Shown one piece after another: positions 9,726-18,424 of a stretch of 64,000 nucleotides of DNA. The position numbers were made by a program, and so were the translations under genes. The notes beneath the pieces were generated by a model. That model was not told the origin of the DNA and searched no databases. It saw nothing but the letters and a program-made list of their open reading frames with translations. Positions within the stretch are counted from its first letter, which is position 1; every line of letters begins with the position of its first letter. This DNA is from Dyadobacter frigoris (GTDB lineage Bacteria; Bacteroidota; Bacteroidia; Cytophagales; Spirosomataceae): positions 505,005-569,004 of the forward strand of contig NZ_SZVO01000002.1 in NCBI RefSeq assembly GCF_005280585.1, given 5' to 3'.

Positions 9726-9771
9726 ACTGTCACCAATAATTCACGCTAATTACCACAGACTATATATTCGG

Positions 9772-10641
9772 TTATTGGAAGGATTCTTTATGGCTGGAAA
9801 TAAAGTCGCGCATGTTAATCGGCTTTTGACCGGTGATTTTTTCGACAGTATCATTTGTCCCTGCAAATAAGCCATCCCTGCAATCCTGAGCAACAGCTTC
9901 AAGATGCTGAATTTGAAGGTCAGTTCTTTTGCCTTTCAGATATTCACCGAACTCACTGATCTCCATAGGTATATATGTAATCTTGCGCCGAAGAACAGCA
10001 CTCAGAATTTCTGCAGTATCGTACTGTGTTAGTTCTTCTGGGCCGTAGAGTGGGTAAACCTTTCCGGCATGCCTTTCCGGATTTGACAAAATAGTTGCAA
10101 TCACATTACCCTGATCCTCTGCAGCAATTGGCGCATATTTTGAGTCCCCGAAAGGTAAAGCAAGACGGTTGTTTTTCTTGACCTCCATCACGTAATTAAG
10201 CGTTGTTTCCGCAAAAAAAGTTGGCCTCAAATGGGTGATGGGAATACCCGTGCGATCAAAGATCCGTTCGGCAACCCAATGCCTTTGAGCCGTGTGGCTT
10301 TTGGAATCCCGTCGTGCAGAAATTTGAGACATATTCACAATATGGCCAACTTGCTGTTCAATTGCAGCTTGTGCAAAAAAAGCGGTGGATTCAACAATTC
10401 CTTCAGTACCTAACGGATAAATATAATAGGCAGCATCGATTCCTTTCAACGCGTTGCTCAGGTCCTCCAGATTGGTGATGTTTCCCTTAATTACCTCAAC
10501 GCCTCTTCTTTCTAAATCCTTAGAGCGGTCATCAATTTGGTGAACCATTGCCCGGGTGGACACACCCAACTCAAGAAGCCTGTTTATTGCATTACTCCCG
10601 GTCGCACCAGTAGCGCCTGTTATTAATACTTTCCTATTCAT
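9772..10641 (-). CDS. NmrA-like NAD(P)-binding atypical SDR
   Basis: The 289-residue product opens with VLITGATGATGSNAINRLLE, the glycine-rich Rossmann motif of atypical SDRs (TGATGATG, residues 8-15), followed by RAMVH and GNITNLEDLSNALKGIDAAY. It lacks the YxxxK pair of classical SDRs, which places it with the NmrA / quinone-reductase-2 (QOR2) / NAD(P)H-binding group. It is downstream of the MDR quinone reductase on the same strand (118-base gap), so both may answer to the class A operator at 11802. A role in quinone or redox sensing fits both neighbours; the substrate is unknown. Confidence 0.82.
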   Translation of the reverse strand: MNRKVLITGATGATGSNAINRLLELGVSTRAMVHQIDDRSKDLERRGVEVIKGNITNLEDLSNALKGIDAAYYIYPLGTEGIVESTAFFAQAAIEQQVGHIVNMSQISARRDSKSHTAQRHWVAERIFDRTGIPITHLRPTFFAETTLNYVMEVKKNNRLALPFGDSKYAPIAAEDQGNVIATILSNPERHAGKVYPLYGPEELTQYDTAEILSAVLRRKITYIPMEISEFGEYLKGKRTDLQIQHLEAVAQDCRDGLFAGTNDTVEKITGQKPINMRDFISSHKESFQ

Positions 10642-10758
10642 ATGAAATTATATACCGTTTTCTGGCTTCTTCTTAATTGCTTATAATTTTTCTGGACAAT
10701 TCATTGGATTGAGCCTAATTTAAGCCCCTACCAACAATCTAAATTGCTAGAAGTTTCA

Positions 10759-11733
10759 CTATAATTCTGGATTTAAGAGCACCCTTCCAAATCCTTTTCT
10801 TTCTTCAACATACTGATGTGCATCCCTCACCTTGCTTAAGGGAAATGTTTGATCAATTGTAACAATGAGCTTACCGGATACCACGTCTTTGAAAATCTCC
10901 GCTAGTAATTCTGCAGTTTCCTTTTTTTCGGTTTCTACAATTCCCGGAAGAAATACACCATGGAGTGTTGCATTTTGTTTCCAAAGAAGGAACGGATCGA
11001 ATAGATTTGGCTCTCGGCTGCTTAAACCTACAAACGCAATTCGCCCGCGGTAAGCAAGAGCCTCTGCGCTCAGGGCAAGGTTCTTACCTCCGACTGAATC
11101 AATGACCAGATCGACACCAACATTTTTGGTGATCGCCATAACTTCATTAACAATGCTCTGCGTTTTGTAATTAATAACATGACCTGCGCCGAACTGCAAT
11201 AATTTTTTCAACTTTGTTTCGTCTGAACCTGTGGCTATGACGATGGCTCCCGCCTGACTTGCCATCTGAATAGCCGCCAAGCCAAGGGAACCTGTACCTC
11301 CGTGAATGAGTACAGTTTCTCGGGCCTTTAAATTACCGCTGCCAAACAAGCATTCATGAGCCGTAACAAACGCGACCGGTATTGCAGAGGCGCTCTCATA
11401 AGATAACCCTTCTGGAATTGGATAAGTCCGAAAAGTTTCAACTGCAATGAACTGAGCGTGTGAACCGGAATTGCCCAAAGAAACCACACGCTGACCAACA
11501 AATCGATCCTTAACTTCGATTCCAACTTTGATGATCTCGCCTGCACACTGATAACCTACAATATTAGGTACCTGAGGTAGCGGGCGTATTTCACGGTTTA
11601 TTAGATCTCCTCCCTCTATGCTGATGCTTTTGATCTTAATCAGAACCTCGTTTGCTTTACATATCGGGTCCTGCATGTCTTCATATTTAAAGACCTCAGG
11701 TCCACCATTTTCGTAATATACTGCCGCTTTCAT
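10759..11733 (-). CDS. MDR-family NADPH:quinone oxidoreductase
   Basis: The 324-residue enzyme has the N-terminal GroES-like domain (YENGGPEVFKYEDM; NIVGYQCAGEIIKVG) and a Rossmann domain with VLIHGGTGSLGLAAIQMASQ (GGTGSLG, residues 145-151). The zinc ligands of alcohol dehydrogenases are absent, as in zeta-crystallin-type quinone reductases. It would reduce quinones or reactive enones with NADPH in the cytoplasm. A minus-strand -7 box (TATATTTG) fused to a class A palindrome lies about 65 bases upstream, suggesting TetR control. First gene of a likely MDR-NmrA unit. Confidence 0.87.
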   Translation of the reverse strand: MKAAVYYENGGPEVFKYEDMQDPICKANEVLIKIKSISIEGGDLINREIRPLPQVPNIVGYQCAGEIIKVGIEVKDRFVGQRVVSLGNSGSHAQFIAVETFRTYPIPEGLSYESASAIPVAFVTAHECLFGSGNLKARETVLIHGGTGSLGLAAIQMASQAGAIVIATGSDETKLKKLLQFGAGHVINYKTQSIVNEVMAITKNVGVDLVIDSVGGKNLALSAEALAYRGRIAFVGLSSREPNLFDPFLLWKQNATLHGVFLPGIVETEKKETAELLAEIFKDVVSGKLIVTIDQTFPLSKVRDAHQYVEERKGFGRVLLNPEL

Positions 11734-11796
11734 AAGTTATTATTTATTTTAAATATTTTCAGGTCAATTGAGTCTATCAACCATACCATTTTTCTT

Positions 11797-11815
11797 CAAA
11801 TATACCGATTGGTAT
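11797..11815 (-). promoter_or_regulatory. Class A palindrome overlapping a -7 box, MDR gene promoter
   Basis: ATACCGATTGGTAT (11802-11815) is a perfect inverted repeat of ATACC/GGTAT with a four-base spacer. On the minus strand it runs into TATATTTG (11797-11804), a consensus -7 box pointing at the quinone reductase gene. A bound repressor would cover the promoter. Confidence 0.75.
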
Positions 11816-11928
11816 TTAATTATAAAAAATTTATTATTCTATTAATTAGACACGTATCACAAAAACTTTGTTTAGTTAAGTTATATTTCAATTAAGTTAC
11901 ATATTTCCGTACTTTAACATAACAATGT

Positions 11929-11942
11929 ATACCATTCGGTAT
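11929..11942. promoter_or_regulatory. Class A palindrome in the MDR/DUF2911 intergenic region
   Basis: ATACCATTCGGTAT has perfect ATACC/GGTAT arms. It lies 113 bases beyond the first copy, between the divergent quinone reductase and DUF2911 genes. No clear -7 box adjoins it. The surrounding 11950-12200 holds no recognisable gene. Confidence 0.65.
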
Positions 11943-12209
11943 GCTATGCTATACCACATGCCAGTGCTATTTAGTGAAACAGTTTTTATTGTTCAAGGCG
12001 AATTGAATGGATCCAAGTTGCCTCGTGAGCTTAACCGGTCACTCCAATATGTAGAAATTGATTGCGATAATTTGCTGGAGGAAGATTTTTGTATTTTCTA
12101 AAAAATGGCTGAATTGTTCAGGCGAATTAAAATCAATAGAAAAAATTAATCCACAAAGGCAGCTCTGAAAGACAATCATATTTGCCTAAAAATAAAAATC
12201 AATTAAAAA

Positions 12210-12244
12210 GTATACTGAAAAGTATACTTTTTAATATACCTTTG
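12210..12244 (+). promoter_or_regulatory. Tandem class B palindromes and -7 box, DUF2911 promoter
   Basis: GTATACTGAAAAGTATAC (12210-12227) is a perfect palindrome about a four-base centre. A second, imperfect unit ATACTTTTTAATAT (12224-12237) overlaps it, and TACCTTTG (12237-12244) provides a consensus -7 box. The DUF2911 ATG follows at 12267. This is a promoter packed inside operator sites. Confidence 0.75.
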
Positions 12245-12266
12245 TGGCGGATTTAAATTTAAAAGT

Positions 12267-13061
12267 ATGTTAAAAAGCAAAACTTCAGCGACCTTTATCG
12301 GCCACAAGGAGATAACAGAAGTCGAGGTTTCATATTCCAGACCGCTGGCAAAGGGACGAACAATATTTGATGGACTTGTTCCATTCGGCAAAGTATGGCG
12401 TACAGGTGCCAATGGTAATACTATGATAACCTTCTCCAGTGATGTCCTGATACAAGGAACAATTTTAAGACAAGGCACCTATGCCCTTTATACAGTTCCG
12501 GGTGCAAGCAGCTGGGACATCATATTTTATAGCAATTACAGCAATTATGGGCTACCAAGGCCCTGGATTCCGAATGATGTCGTTCTAAAAGTGAGTGTAG
12601 AAAGGCATTCCCTGGATTATCACACCGAAGCGATGACGATTAACCTTAATTTATTATCCAATTCATCCGGAGAACTGGAGATTCTTTGGGAAAAAACGAG
12701 TGTCAAACTTATTTTCAGAATCCCTGTGCAAACACAAAAGGAATCAGAGGTCATCCTTTTAGGAGGCATACCCGAGACAGATTATTACTGCGCCGCAGAA
12801 TTTTATGCGAGCCAAGGCAATGACCCTGTCCGCGCCTTGTGGAGTATCAGTTCGGTAATTCAGAATAATGAAGATCTGCCTTATTTTTATTATTGGCTAA
12901 AATCGCTTCTCGACGCAAAAACGGGTGACTGGAAGTCTGCCGTAGAAACAGCCCGAATCGCCCTTGACGGAGCCTTAAAAGCGCAGAATGAACGATACTC
13001 CGAAATGATTCGCAGCAGCTTAGTGGAATGGACAGCATTTCATACCTTGCCTGACTCGTGA
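12267..13061 (+). CDS. DUF2911 family protein
   Basis: The 264-residue product contains the DUF2911 core at residues about 1-155: EVSYSRPLAKGRTIFDGLVP, FGKVWRTGANGNTMITFS, then LRQGTYALYTVPGASSWDII. The last 110 residues are helical and TPR-like (FYYWLKSLLDAKTGDWKSAV). DUF2911 proteins are common in Bacteroidota and usually exported; no signal peptide is visible here, which is unusual. Biochemical function is unknown. It is preceded by class B operators and followed by a TetR gene on the same strand (88-base gap), suggesting it is a target of that regulator. Confidence 0.82.
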   Translation: MLKSKTSATFIGHKEITEVEVSYSRPLAKGRTIFDGLVPFGKVWRTGANGNTMITFSSDVLIQGTILRQGTYALYTVPGASSWDIIFYSNYSNYGLPRPWIPNDVVLKVSVERHSLDYHTEAMTINLNLLSNSSGELEILWEKTSVKLIFRIPVQTQKESEVILLGGIPETDYYCAAEFYASQGNDPVRALWSISSVIQNNEDLPYFYYWLKSLLDAKTGDWKSAVETARIALDGALKAQNERYSEMIRSSLVEWTAFHTLPDS

Positions 13062-13149
13062 ACATCGTGGAAAAAATGGCAAAAACCAACATTTCACAAT
13101 TTTAGGCACATAATTTAGTTCTACTACAGTGTTTTAAGTATTTCGAAGA

Positions 13150-13758
13150 ATGACAAAATCAGAAAGGACAAGAAAACAGATTGTTATCCGGTCCGCATCC
13201 TTATTTAACGAAAAGGGGTTTGCCGGTAGTTCCGTAGATGAAATTGTAGAGAAAATTGATGTCACAAGACGCAGCCTGTACAAGCACTTCGAGGGCAAAG
13301 AAGAATTGGCACAAGAAGTAGTTGAATATTTATTGGATGAAACACTCGCCAAAACCAGGTCTGCTCTGAAAAGCGGCAGTGCACAAAACCGTTTGTTTGC
13401 CTACCTTGACCTTTACCAGAACCCTTACTGTGCGGGCCCGGTTACGGGTGAAGTATATATCAACGGCGGCTGTCCAATATTAAATTTTGGCGTTGAATAT
13501 GATGACGGAGATCCCCATACTGCAACTAAGGTAGCTAGGGCTGTAAACGAAACTTTAAAAGCGCTTGAGAGCGTAATTTTAGAGGGTAAAAACGAAAAGG
13601 AATTTCGGGATGATATTGATGTTTCCCAGTTGGCCCTGAAAATATTTTCAGCTATTAAGGGCGGCATTCTCGTAGCCCGTCTTTTGAAGAACAATAATCT
13701 AATGCACCAGATCATATCTGGTCTCAAACAGGAACTTCTGTCTTATCAGGAAAGTTAA
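13150..13758 (+). CDS. TetR-family regulator (class B candidate)
   Basis: Residues about 8-55 form the TetR DNA-binding domain, ending in the recognition helix DVTRRSLYKHFEGKEEL. The C-terminal domain carries GGCPILNFGVEYDD, a motif shared with the TetR gene at 45967 and, in altered form, 48800 and 49983. It sits between the class B operator of DUF2911 and a perfect 28-base class B palindrome 12 bases after its stop codon. It therefore plausibly controls the DUF2911 and luciferase-like genes. No consensus -7 box was found directly before it. Confidence 0.87.
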   Translation: MTKSERTRKQIVIRSASLFNEKGFAGSSVDEIVEKIDVTRRSLYKHFEGKEELAQEVVEYLLDETLAKTRSALKSGSAQNRLFAYLDLYQNPYCAGPVTGEVYINGGCPILNFGVEYDDGDPHTATKVARAVNETLKALESVILEGKNEKEFRDDIDVSQLALKIFSAIKGGILVARLLKNNNLMHQIISGLKQELLSYQES

Positions 13759-13770
13759 TTTTTTTTGCCG

Positions 13771-13798
13771 CAAAAGTATACTTTTTAGTATACTTTTG
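13771..13798 (+). promoter_or_regulatory. 28-base perfect class B palindrome with embedded -7 box
   Basis: Arms CAAAAGTATACT (13771-13782) and AGTATACTTTTG (13787-13798) are perfect inverted copies about TTTT. The right arm contains TACTTTTG (13791-13798), a consensus -7 box for the luciferase-like gene starting at 13840. There is no T-run after it, so an operator is more likely than a terminator. Confidence 0.75.
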
Positions 13799-13839
13799 CG
13801 TGACATTTTTTCTATTAATTAAGTTTACAAACAATTAAA

Positions 13840-14844
13840 ATGAAATTATCTATCGTAGATATGGCTGTGATTCAGCCAGGTGACCATCCGGGTCAGACCC
13901 TTCAACATAGCGTGAAGCTTGCACAAAAAGCTGAATTTCTTGGATACGAGAGAATTTGGTTTTCTGAACACCATGCCAACCATATCGTTTCGAGAGCGCC
14001 AGAGGTGATGATAGCAGCGGTAGCAGCCAAAACTTCAAAGATCCGTGTAGGTTCCGGCTCCGTATTATTGAACCACTACAGCGCTTACAAAGTGGCAGAA
14101 ACATTTTGTACGCTCAACGAACTCTATCCTGGCCGTATCGACCTCGGCATTGGACGAGCAACCACAGGTCAGGTGATTGACCTCGCTTTGCAACAGGATC
14201 GTTCCAGGGGTTTTCTGGCTAACTCTGATGAACAGCTTAATGAATTAATGCATTGGATGGAAAATTCCTTTAGTCTGGAGGTTGCCTTCTCCAATATACC
14301 TATCCATACGATTGCTTCAAGACCAGAAATCCATTTGTCTGGTACTAGCTCTTGGAGTTCAACTAATGCTGGACGACTTGGTCTTCGTTACATCCATGCG
14401 GCCTTTTTCAATCCCGATGTGACGCGTTTAGTAATTGATAACTACCGCGCTAACTTTGCTCCATCAGATAGTATTATTGGCCTCCGGGAACCGGAAGCCC
14501 GCCTTGGAATTCATGTAGTGTGCGCCGATACCGAAGAAGAGGCTCTTATTCAGTTGGCCTCGGTGGAACTTGCTTACCATTACCTGCGCACGAGGCAGTA
14601 TAATTTCCTTTTGCCTGCGCCTAATGAAGCGGTTAAAATTCTTGGATATTTACCCAGAATTCAACCATACATAAAAGGTACCGGTGTTCCGCCCAGATAC
14701 ATCGCCGGCACTTTTGAACAAGTTGCCGAACGCTTTTACTACCTTTCCAAAGACCTTAATATTAACGAATTTGTAATTCAGGATATGATGACAGACCAGG
14801 AGGCACGGCTCCATTCTTATGAATTACTGTCAGCTTTACTTTAG
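13840..14844 (+). CDS. LLM-class flavin-dependent oxidoreductase (luciferase-like)
   Basis: The 334-residue protein is a bacterial-luciferase-like TIM barrel: AQKAEFLGYERIWFSEHH near the start, IRVGSGSVLLNHYSAYKVAE, and LYPGRIDLGIGRATTG. These match the MsnO8 group of FMNH2-dependent monooxygenases. It would use a reduced flavin supplied by a reductase not found here. A strong class B palindrome with a -7 box directly upstream implies TetR repression. Start is the first ATG, 14 bases after an AT-rich leader segment. The natural substrate is not evident. Confidence 0.87.
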   Translation: MKLSIVDMAVIQPGDHPGQTLQHSVKLAQKAEFLGYERIWFSEHHANHIVSRAPEVMIAAVAAKTSKIRVGSGSVLLNHYSAYKVAETFCTLNELYPGRIDLGIGRATTGQVIDLALQQDRSRGFLANSDEQLNELMHWMENSFSLEVAFSNIPIHTIASRPEIHLSGTSSWSSTNAGRLGLRYIHAAFFNPDVTRLVIDNYRANFAPSDSIIGLREPEARLGIHVVCADTEEEALIQLASVELAYHYLRTRQYNFLLPAPNEAVKILGYLPRIQPYIKGTGVPPRYIAGTFEQVAERFYYLSKDLNINEFVIQDMMTDQEARLHSYELLSALL

Positions 14845-14953
14845 CTTAAAGTAACCTTTTCTATTTAGTTCAGCAGCAAACGGAAAATGTTTTGGCACAA
14901 ATGGATCGCATCTCCTTCGTCAAAAGTTTGATCTGGATAAAGAGCTCCAACTA

Positions 14954-15076
14954 ATTTTGAACAGTAGATAATGGCTCCGTTGTCTTGTACAATTCCAAAT
15001 GCCCACTTACAAAATCTGCGTGCGGATGCATTGCAATTATACCGATAATTTCAACGTCATTTATTTTAGCGTAAGC
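14954..15076 (-). pseudogene. Remnant of persulfide dioxygenase-like MBL-fold gene
   Basis: The minus strand reads RAILAYAKINDVEIIGIIAM then HPHADFVSGHLELYKTTEP before a stop. HxHADFVSGHLEL is the metal-binding signature of persulfide dioxygenases (ETHE1/CstB group), with His-x-His-x-Asp intact. Only about 40 of several hundred residues remain. Its place next to the YeeE/YedE genes fits a former sulfur-detoxification operon. Confidence 0.75.
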
Positions 15077-15126
15077 TAATATGGCCCGATGTCCCTTGAT
15101 GGATCTACTAGTATTAATCCTTATCA

Positions 15127-15537
15127 TCAATGGGGTAATTTTTCTTTCATAAAACCATATAGCCACGTTCCGGCTATAGCGCTCAGCAACGTGACTAGAA
15201 TAACAAAAAAACCGCTACCTATCTCCGCGAATAATGGACCAGGACAAGCACCAGTGATCGCCCACCCTAATCCAAATATTAACCCGCCATAGACATTACC
15301 CCAATGAAAGGTTTTTACGGGGATCACAACCAGCTCATTATATAGTGTCTTTACTTTAAAACGCTTGATAATTTGGACGGAAATAATACCAACGAAGATT
15401 GCGCTACCAATTATACCATACATATGAAATGACTGAAAGCGAAACATTTCCTGTATCCGAAACCAGGAGATCGCCTCTGATTTGACCAGAATAATGCCGA
15501 ATAGTAAACCTACCATTAAGAATTTTATGTTTTTCAT
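15127..15537 (-). CDS. YeeE/YedE-type (DUF6691) membrane protein
   Basis: The 136-residue product starts MKNIKFLMVGLLFGIILVKS and has about four membrane segments. GLGWAITGACPGPLFAEIGSG contains the conserved Cys of YeeE/YedE transporters. The start at 15537 is favoured because its ATG shares the ATGA overlap with the upstream gene's TGA. With that gene it forms the usual two-part system, two half-transporters, linked to thiosulfate or other sulfane-sulfur uptake in Bacteroidota. Confidence 0.85.
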   Translation of the reverse strand: MKNIKFLMVGLLFGIILVKSEAISWFRIQEMFRFQSFHMYGIIGSAIFVGIISVQIIKRFKVKTLYNELVVIPVKTFHWGNVYGGLIFGLGWAITGACPGPLFAEIGSGFFVILVTLLSAIAGTWLYGFMKEKLPH

Positions 15538-16094
15538 AACTTTAATAAATAGGGTAAAATGAACCAGGTCATTATAAAGCCGCCCATCATAAAACAACAG
15601 GTGGCCACTAATGAAGGCCATTGCAAAGAAGATATTCCCATGATGGCGTGACCCGAGGTACAGCCCCCGGCGTAACGGGTTCCAAAGCCAACAAGGAAGC
15701 CCCCCAAAACGATAAATACAAATCCCCGCAAAGTGAAAAGTTGACTAAAACTGAAAATATCCTGAGGCAACAATCCGCTGAAATCTTTCACTCCTTCTTG
15801 CTGTAAGAGTGCTGTTGTGCGCGGATTAATATTAACCAGCCCAGGGGTTGAGATCAGGTAGGTTGCTATAAAGCCGCCGATAATAATTCCTGTAACAAAA
15901 TAAAGATTCCAGCTTTCCTTTTTCCAATCGTATTTAAAAAAAGAAATATTTGCCGGAATACACGCAGCGCATACCTGGCGAAGCGCCCCGGAGACACCAA
16001 AAGTTTTGTTACCGAAAAGCAATAAAGTGGGCACGATAAGTCCGATCAGCGGACCAGCCACATACCATGGCCAAGGTTGTTTGATTACATCCAT
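15534..16094 (-). CDS. YeeE/YedE family membrane protein, first subunit
   Basis: The 186-residue product begins MDVIKQPWPWYVAGPLIGL. Membrane segments follow, with RQVCAACIP and LVGFGTRYAGGCTSGHAIMG, the two cysteine motifs of YeeE/YedE sulfur transporters. A longer upstream open stretch exists but has no family similarity, so the ATG at 16094 is preferred. The gene overlaps its partner by four bases (ATGA), implying translational coupling. Nearby fragments of a TauE exporter and a persulfide dioxygenase show that the surrounding sulfur operon has decayed while this pair stayed intact. Confidence 0.87.
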   Translation of the reverse strand: MDVIKQPWPWYVAGPLIGLIVPTLLLFGNKTFGVSGALRQVCAACIPANISFFKYDWKKESWNLYFVTGIIIGGFIATYLISTPGLVNINPRTTALLQQEGVKDFSGLLPQDIFSFSQLFTLRGFVFIVLGGFLVGFGTRYAGGCTSGHAIMGISSLQWPSLVATCCFMMGGFIMTWFILPYLLKL

Positions 16095-16186
16095 ATTAAT
16101 TAGTAAAAAGTGTTGATCAGAATAAAAACGTCCATTTAGCGTAAGAAGCAACCAAAAGCCGGCTTTAATTTTGCGTCGGCAATGTA

Positions 16187-16348
16187 TTAGATTAGATAGC
16201 TTCCCGCAATTATTCCCTGCATGGCAAATGCAGAAAAAAGTATTACTAAGCAATAATTTAAAGCGGCATGCCGGCTTATATTAGCTGTTACGCCTAACAG
16301 CCGGCTAATGCCCATGACCATTAAGAAAGTTCCTACCGCTTTTTTCAT
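16187..16348 (-). CDS. Small two-segment membrane protein, unrecognised
   Basis: A 53-codon reading starts MKKAVGTFLMVMGISRLLGV and ends FAMQGIIAGSYLI, giving two hydrophobic segments separated by a short basic turn. It lies 92 bases upstream of the YeeE gene on the same strand and may be part of the sulfur operon. I do not recognise the family. Open length, strand and position support it, but it is short enough to be chance or the end of a decayed gene. Confidence 0.45.
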   Translation of the reverse strand: MKKAVGTFLMVMGISRLLGVTANISRHAALNYCLVILFSAFAMQGIIAGSYLI

Positions 16349-16376
16349 TTGTAAACCAGTGAAATACTTTTAGCAA

Positions 16377-16690
16377 CTATTTTTTATAATTCAAATGCAT
16401 TTCCGGGAGCAGAAATTTTCTTTCCCTTCCGATCATAGAAATGGAAGCGACCAACATCAGCACAACGAAAACAAACATTAATAATAATGATATGGTGAGC
16501 TCAAAAGATCCAATGTTTAACAGATGATGCGGCACATCGGGCATTATCCATTTGCGTATAATAAATACCGTTATTAATGAAGAAAGTACACCAAAAATAG
16601 AACGGCAATAATAGAACCGCCACTACTAATAAGATCTAACAGATAAACCGATTAATACAACTGCCCAGGTATCCCGCTATTTCCACTTCT
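16377..16690 (-). pseudogene. Internally deleted sulfite exporter TauE/SafE gene
   Basis: The upstream part reads VEIAGYLGSC, then LISSGGSIIAVLFLVYFLH, matching the glycine-rich first segment of TauE/SafE (GGGGSILTVPILVYLF). After stops and a large deletion the frame resumes with SSLITVFIIRKWIMPDVPHH and NIGSFELTISLLLMFVFVV, the middle of the family, and ends at a TAG (16377-16379). About 150 residues are missing. The same-strand position after a Crp/Fnr gene is the usual order in Bacteroidota sulfur loci. Confidence 0.7.
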
Positions 16691-16745
16691 TCTTTGATTA
16701 GATGACAAATGTACCGGCCTTAAAGTGATGATTTGGTGACTTATG

Positions 16746-17354
16746 TTACAAAGGGGTGTTTAAAGTTATCTTGTTTCTTGAAAGATTAATTAATTGCTGT
16801 TTTTCCATTTGTTTTAACAGTCGGGAAATCACTTCGCGAGTAGTCCCCAATTCTTCTGCCAGCTGCTGATGGGTAATGTTGAATTCTATTGAACCATAAA
16901 CGCTGGCTTTTCTTTTAAGCAAAGTAACTATACGCTCATCTAATTTTTGGAACGCTACGGCATTTATCACGTCCAGCAATTCTTCGAAACGCTGGTGATA
17001 AAGCTTAAAAATGAAGTCGGCCCACTCAGGATAAACTTTAATCCATTCACTGGCTTTAGCAATAGGCAGCATTAACACATCGGAATCTTCCTCAACTACC
17101 AGTTTAACCTTACTGGTGTCCTGGTGAATACCCGCCAAAAATGACATGATACAGCTTTCACCAGGTTTTATATAGTAAAGCAAAATTTCCCGGCCGTCTT
17201 CATCCTGACGAATAACCCGCATACTACCTGAGAGCACCACGGGAATTGCTCTGATATAACTATTGGAATTCATCAGCACCGTTTCGGCTGGCAGCGTTTT
17301 GAGTTGACTATTACTGCGCAGTTCTTTTTCTAATATTGCTCCGAATAGTTTCAT
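16746..17354 (-). CDS. Crp/Fnr-family transcriptional regulator
   Basis: The 202-residue protein has an N-terminal cyclic-nucleotide-type sensor barrel (residues about 15-120, with DEDGREILLYYIKPGESCIM) and a C-terminal winged helix: ITHQQLAEELGTTREVISRLLKQME (helix-turn-helix, about 155-180). The gene heads the remains of the TauE-YeeE-persulfide dioxygenase locus. In related loci such a regulator responds to sulfide or persulfide stress. It retains a cysteine in PGESC that could be relevant; this is inference. Confidence 0.87.
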   Translation of the reverse strand: MKLFGAILEKELRSNSQLKTLPAETVLMNSNSYIRAIPVVLSGSMRVIRQDEDGREILLYYIKPGESCIMSFLAGIHQDTSKVKLVVEEDSDVLMLPIAKASEWIKVYPEWADFIFKLYHQRFEELLDVINAVAFQKLDERIVTLLKRKASVYGSIEFNITHQQLAEELGTTREVISRLLKQMEKQQLINLSRNKITLNTPL

Positions 17355-17492
17355 TTAATAAAGTTATGATACTTACCAATGAATAAAAGACCATTTACCA
17401 TTGGCAAATAGTGATGAGAGCATCTATGTCGAGAAGCCAAAGTGATAGATGGTTTTCAGTTTGCCGTTTAAGCAATACTCAGGAAAGTAAGG

Positions 17493-17645
17493 TCATCTTT
17501 TGTAAGGGCCCCTTAAATCCTGATGTCTTCCGTCCTGAACTTTCATCACCCGGTTTGGATGTGCCAAAAGCGGCCGGCCGACTGCCACAAGGTCAAAATT
17601 TCCTCTGTCCATCCTTCTGATAAGTTCATCCAGGGAACAGGTGGC
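17493..17645 (-). pseudogene. C-terminal fragment of Old Yellow Enzyme-family gene
   Basis: The minus strand reads SLDELIRRMDRGNFDLVAVG, then RPLLAHPNRVMKVQDGRHQD, to a TGA at 17493-17495. GDFDLVAVGRxLLxxPxWV is the conserved phosphate-binding end of NADH:flavin oxidoreductases (OYE). Only the last 50 residues remain; the fragment ends next to the SDR gene at 17657, suggesting a deletion junction there. Confidence 0.8.
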
Positions 17646-17656
17646 TCATACTTATC

Positions 17657-18415
17657 TTATTGCATACCCGGACTGATTTTGCCCATAACACCAATAGCTT
17701 TTGCTCTATTAAGGAATTTAAACCCAAATAACATGAACCGGTTCTTCCAGCCTTGAACTACCCTAGGTTTTTCGCGGGCTTCTAATGCATTGACGAGCTC
17801 ACTTGCCACTTGCTCAGTGGTTGAAAGTACAAATTCCGGAAATGATCCTGTGGAGCTGCCGGCGTGTTGATGAAAATCAGATTTTGCAGCACCCGGGTTG
17901 AAACCCATCACGTAGATGTCCCGCTCTTTATATTCATACCAAAGCGATTCAGAAAAATTGGCTACAAAACTTTTGGTCCCGGCGTAAACGGCGCCGCCTG
18001 GAAATGACGAATGTGCTAAAATTGATCCGATGTTTACCAAAGCATCACCCTTTCTCGCGTTTTTCAAGTACGCATATGACAGCATAACCAGTGCTCCCAT
18101 GTTTAAAAACATTGTTCCTATTTGACCATCCAGTGGCAGATCGGTAAATTTTCCATAAAGACCGGTTCCTGCATTGTTGATCAGAACATCAAAATGTTCC
18201 CGTTCGAAAAGCACACCGATCCTTTCAATATCTTCTTTTTTGTTCAGGTCGGCAACGAGATAATGGTGCCCCTTACCGTGCAAACCCGTAATGGCCTCCT
18301 TTAATTTTTCTTCGTTTCTGGCCACCAGTGTCAGCTGATAATTTTTAGCCGCCAGTAATTTAGCAGTTTCCAGACCGATACCGCTGCTGGCACCGGTTAT
18401 CAATATTTTCTTCAT
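17657..18415 (-). CDS. Short-chain dehydrogenase/reductase (SDR)
   Basis: The 252-residue enzyme carries TGASSGIG (residues 7-14), NNAG (80-83), a catalytic Ser at IGS, and YAGTK (Tyr144, Lys148), the full classical SDR set. The order and VARNEEKLKEA resemble the DltE/YqjQ-like group of broad aldehyde/ketone reductases. It begins 9 bases after the AraC gene on the same strand, so the two form an operon. The substrate is unknown. Confidence 0.88.
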   Translation of the reverse strand: MKKILITGASSGIGLETAKLLAAKNYQLTLVARNEEKLKEAITGLHGKGHHYLVADLNKKEDIERIGVLFEREHFDVLINNAGTGLYGKFTDLPLDGQIGTMFLNMGALVMLSYAYLKNARKGDALVNIGSILAHSSFPGGAVYAGTKSFVANFSESLWYEYKERDIYVMGFNPGAAKSDFHQHAGSSTGSFPEFVLSTTEQVASELVNALEAREKPRVVQGWKNRFMLFGFKFLNRAKAIGVMGKISPGMQ

Positions 18416-18424
18416 GATGGTCTT

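Noticed and set aside
13771..13798. The 28-base palindrome as a terminator of the TetR gene
   Set aside because: No T-run follows it, the right arm holds a -7 box, and the same core appears before other genes.
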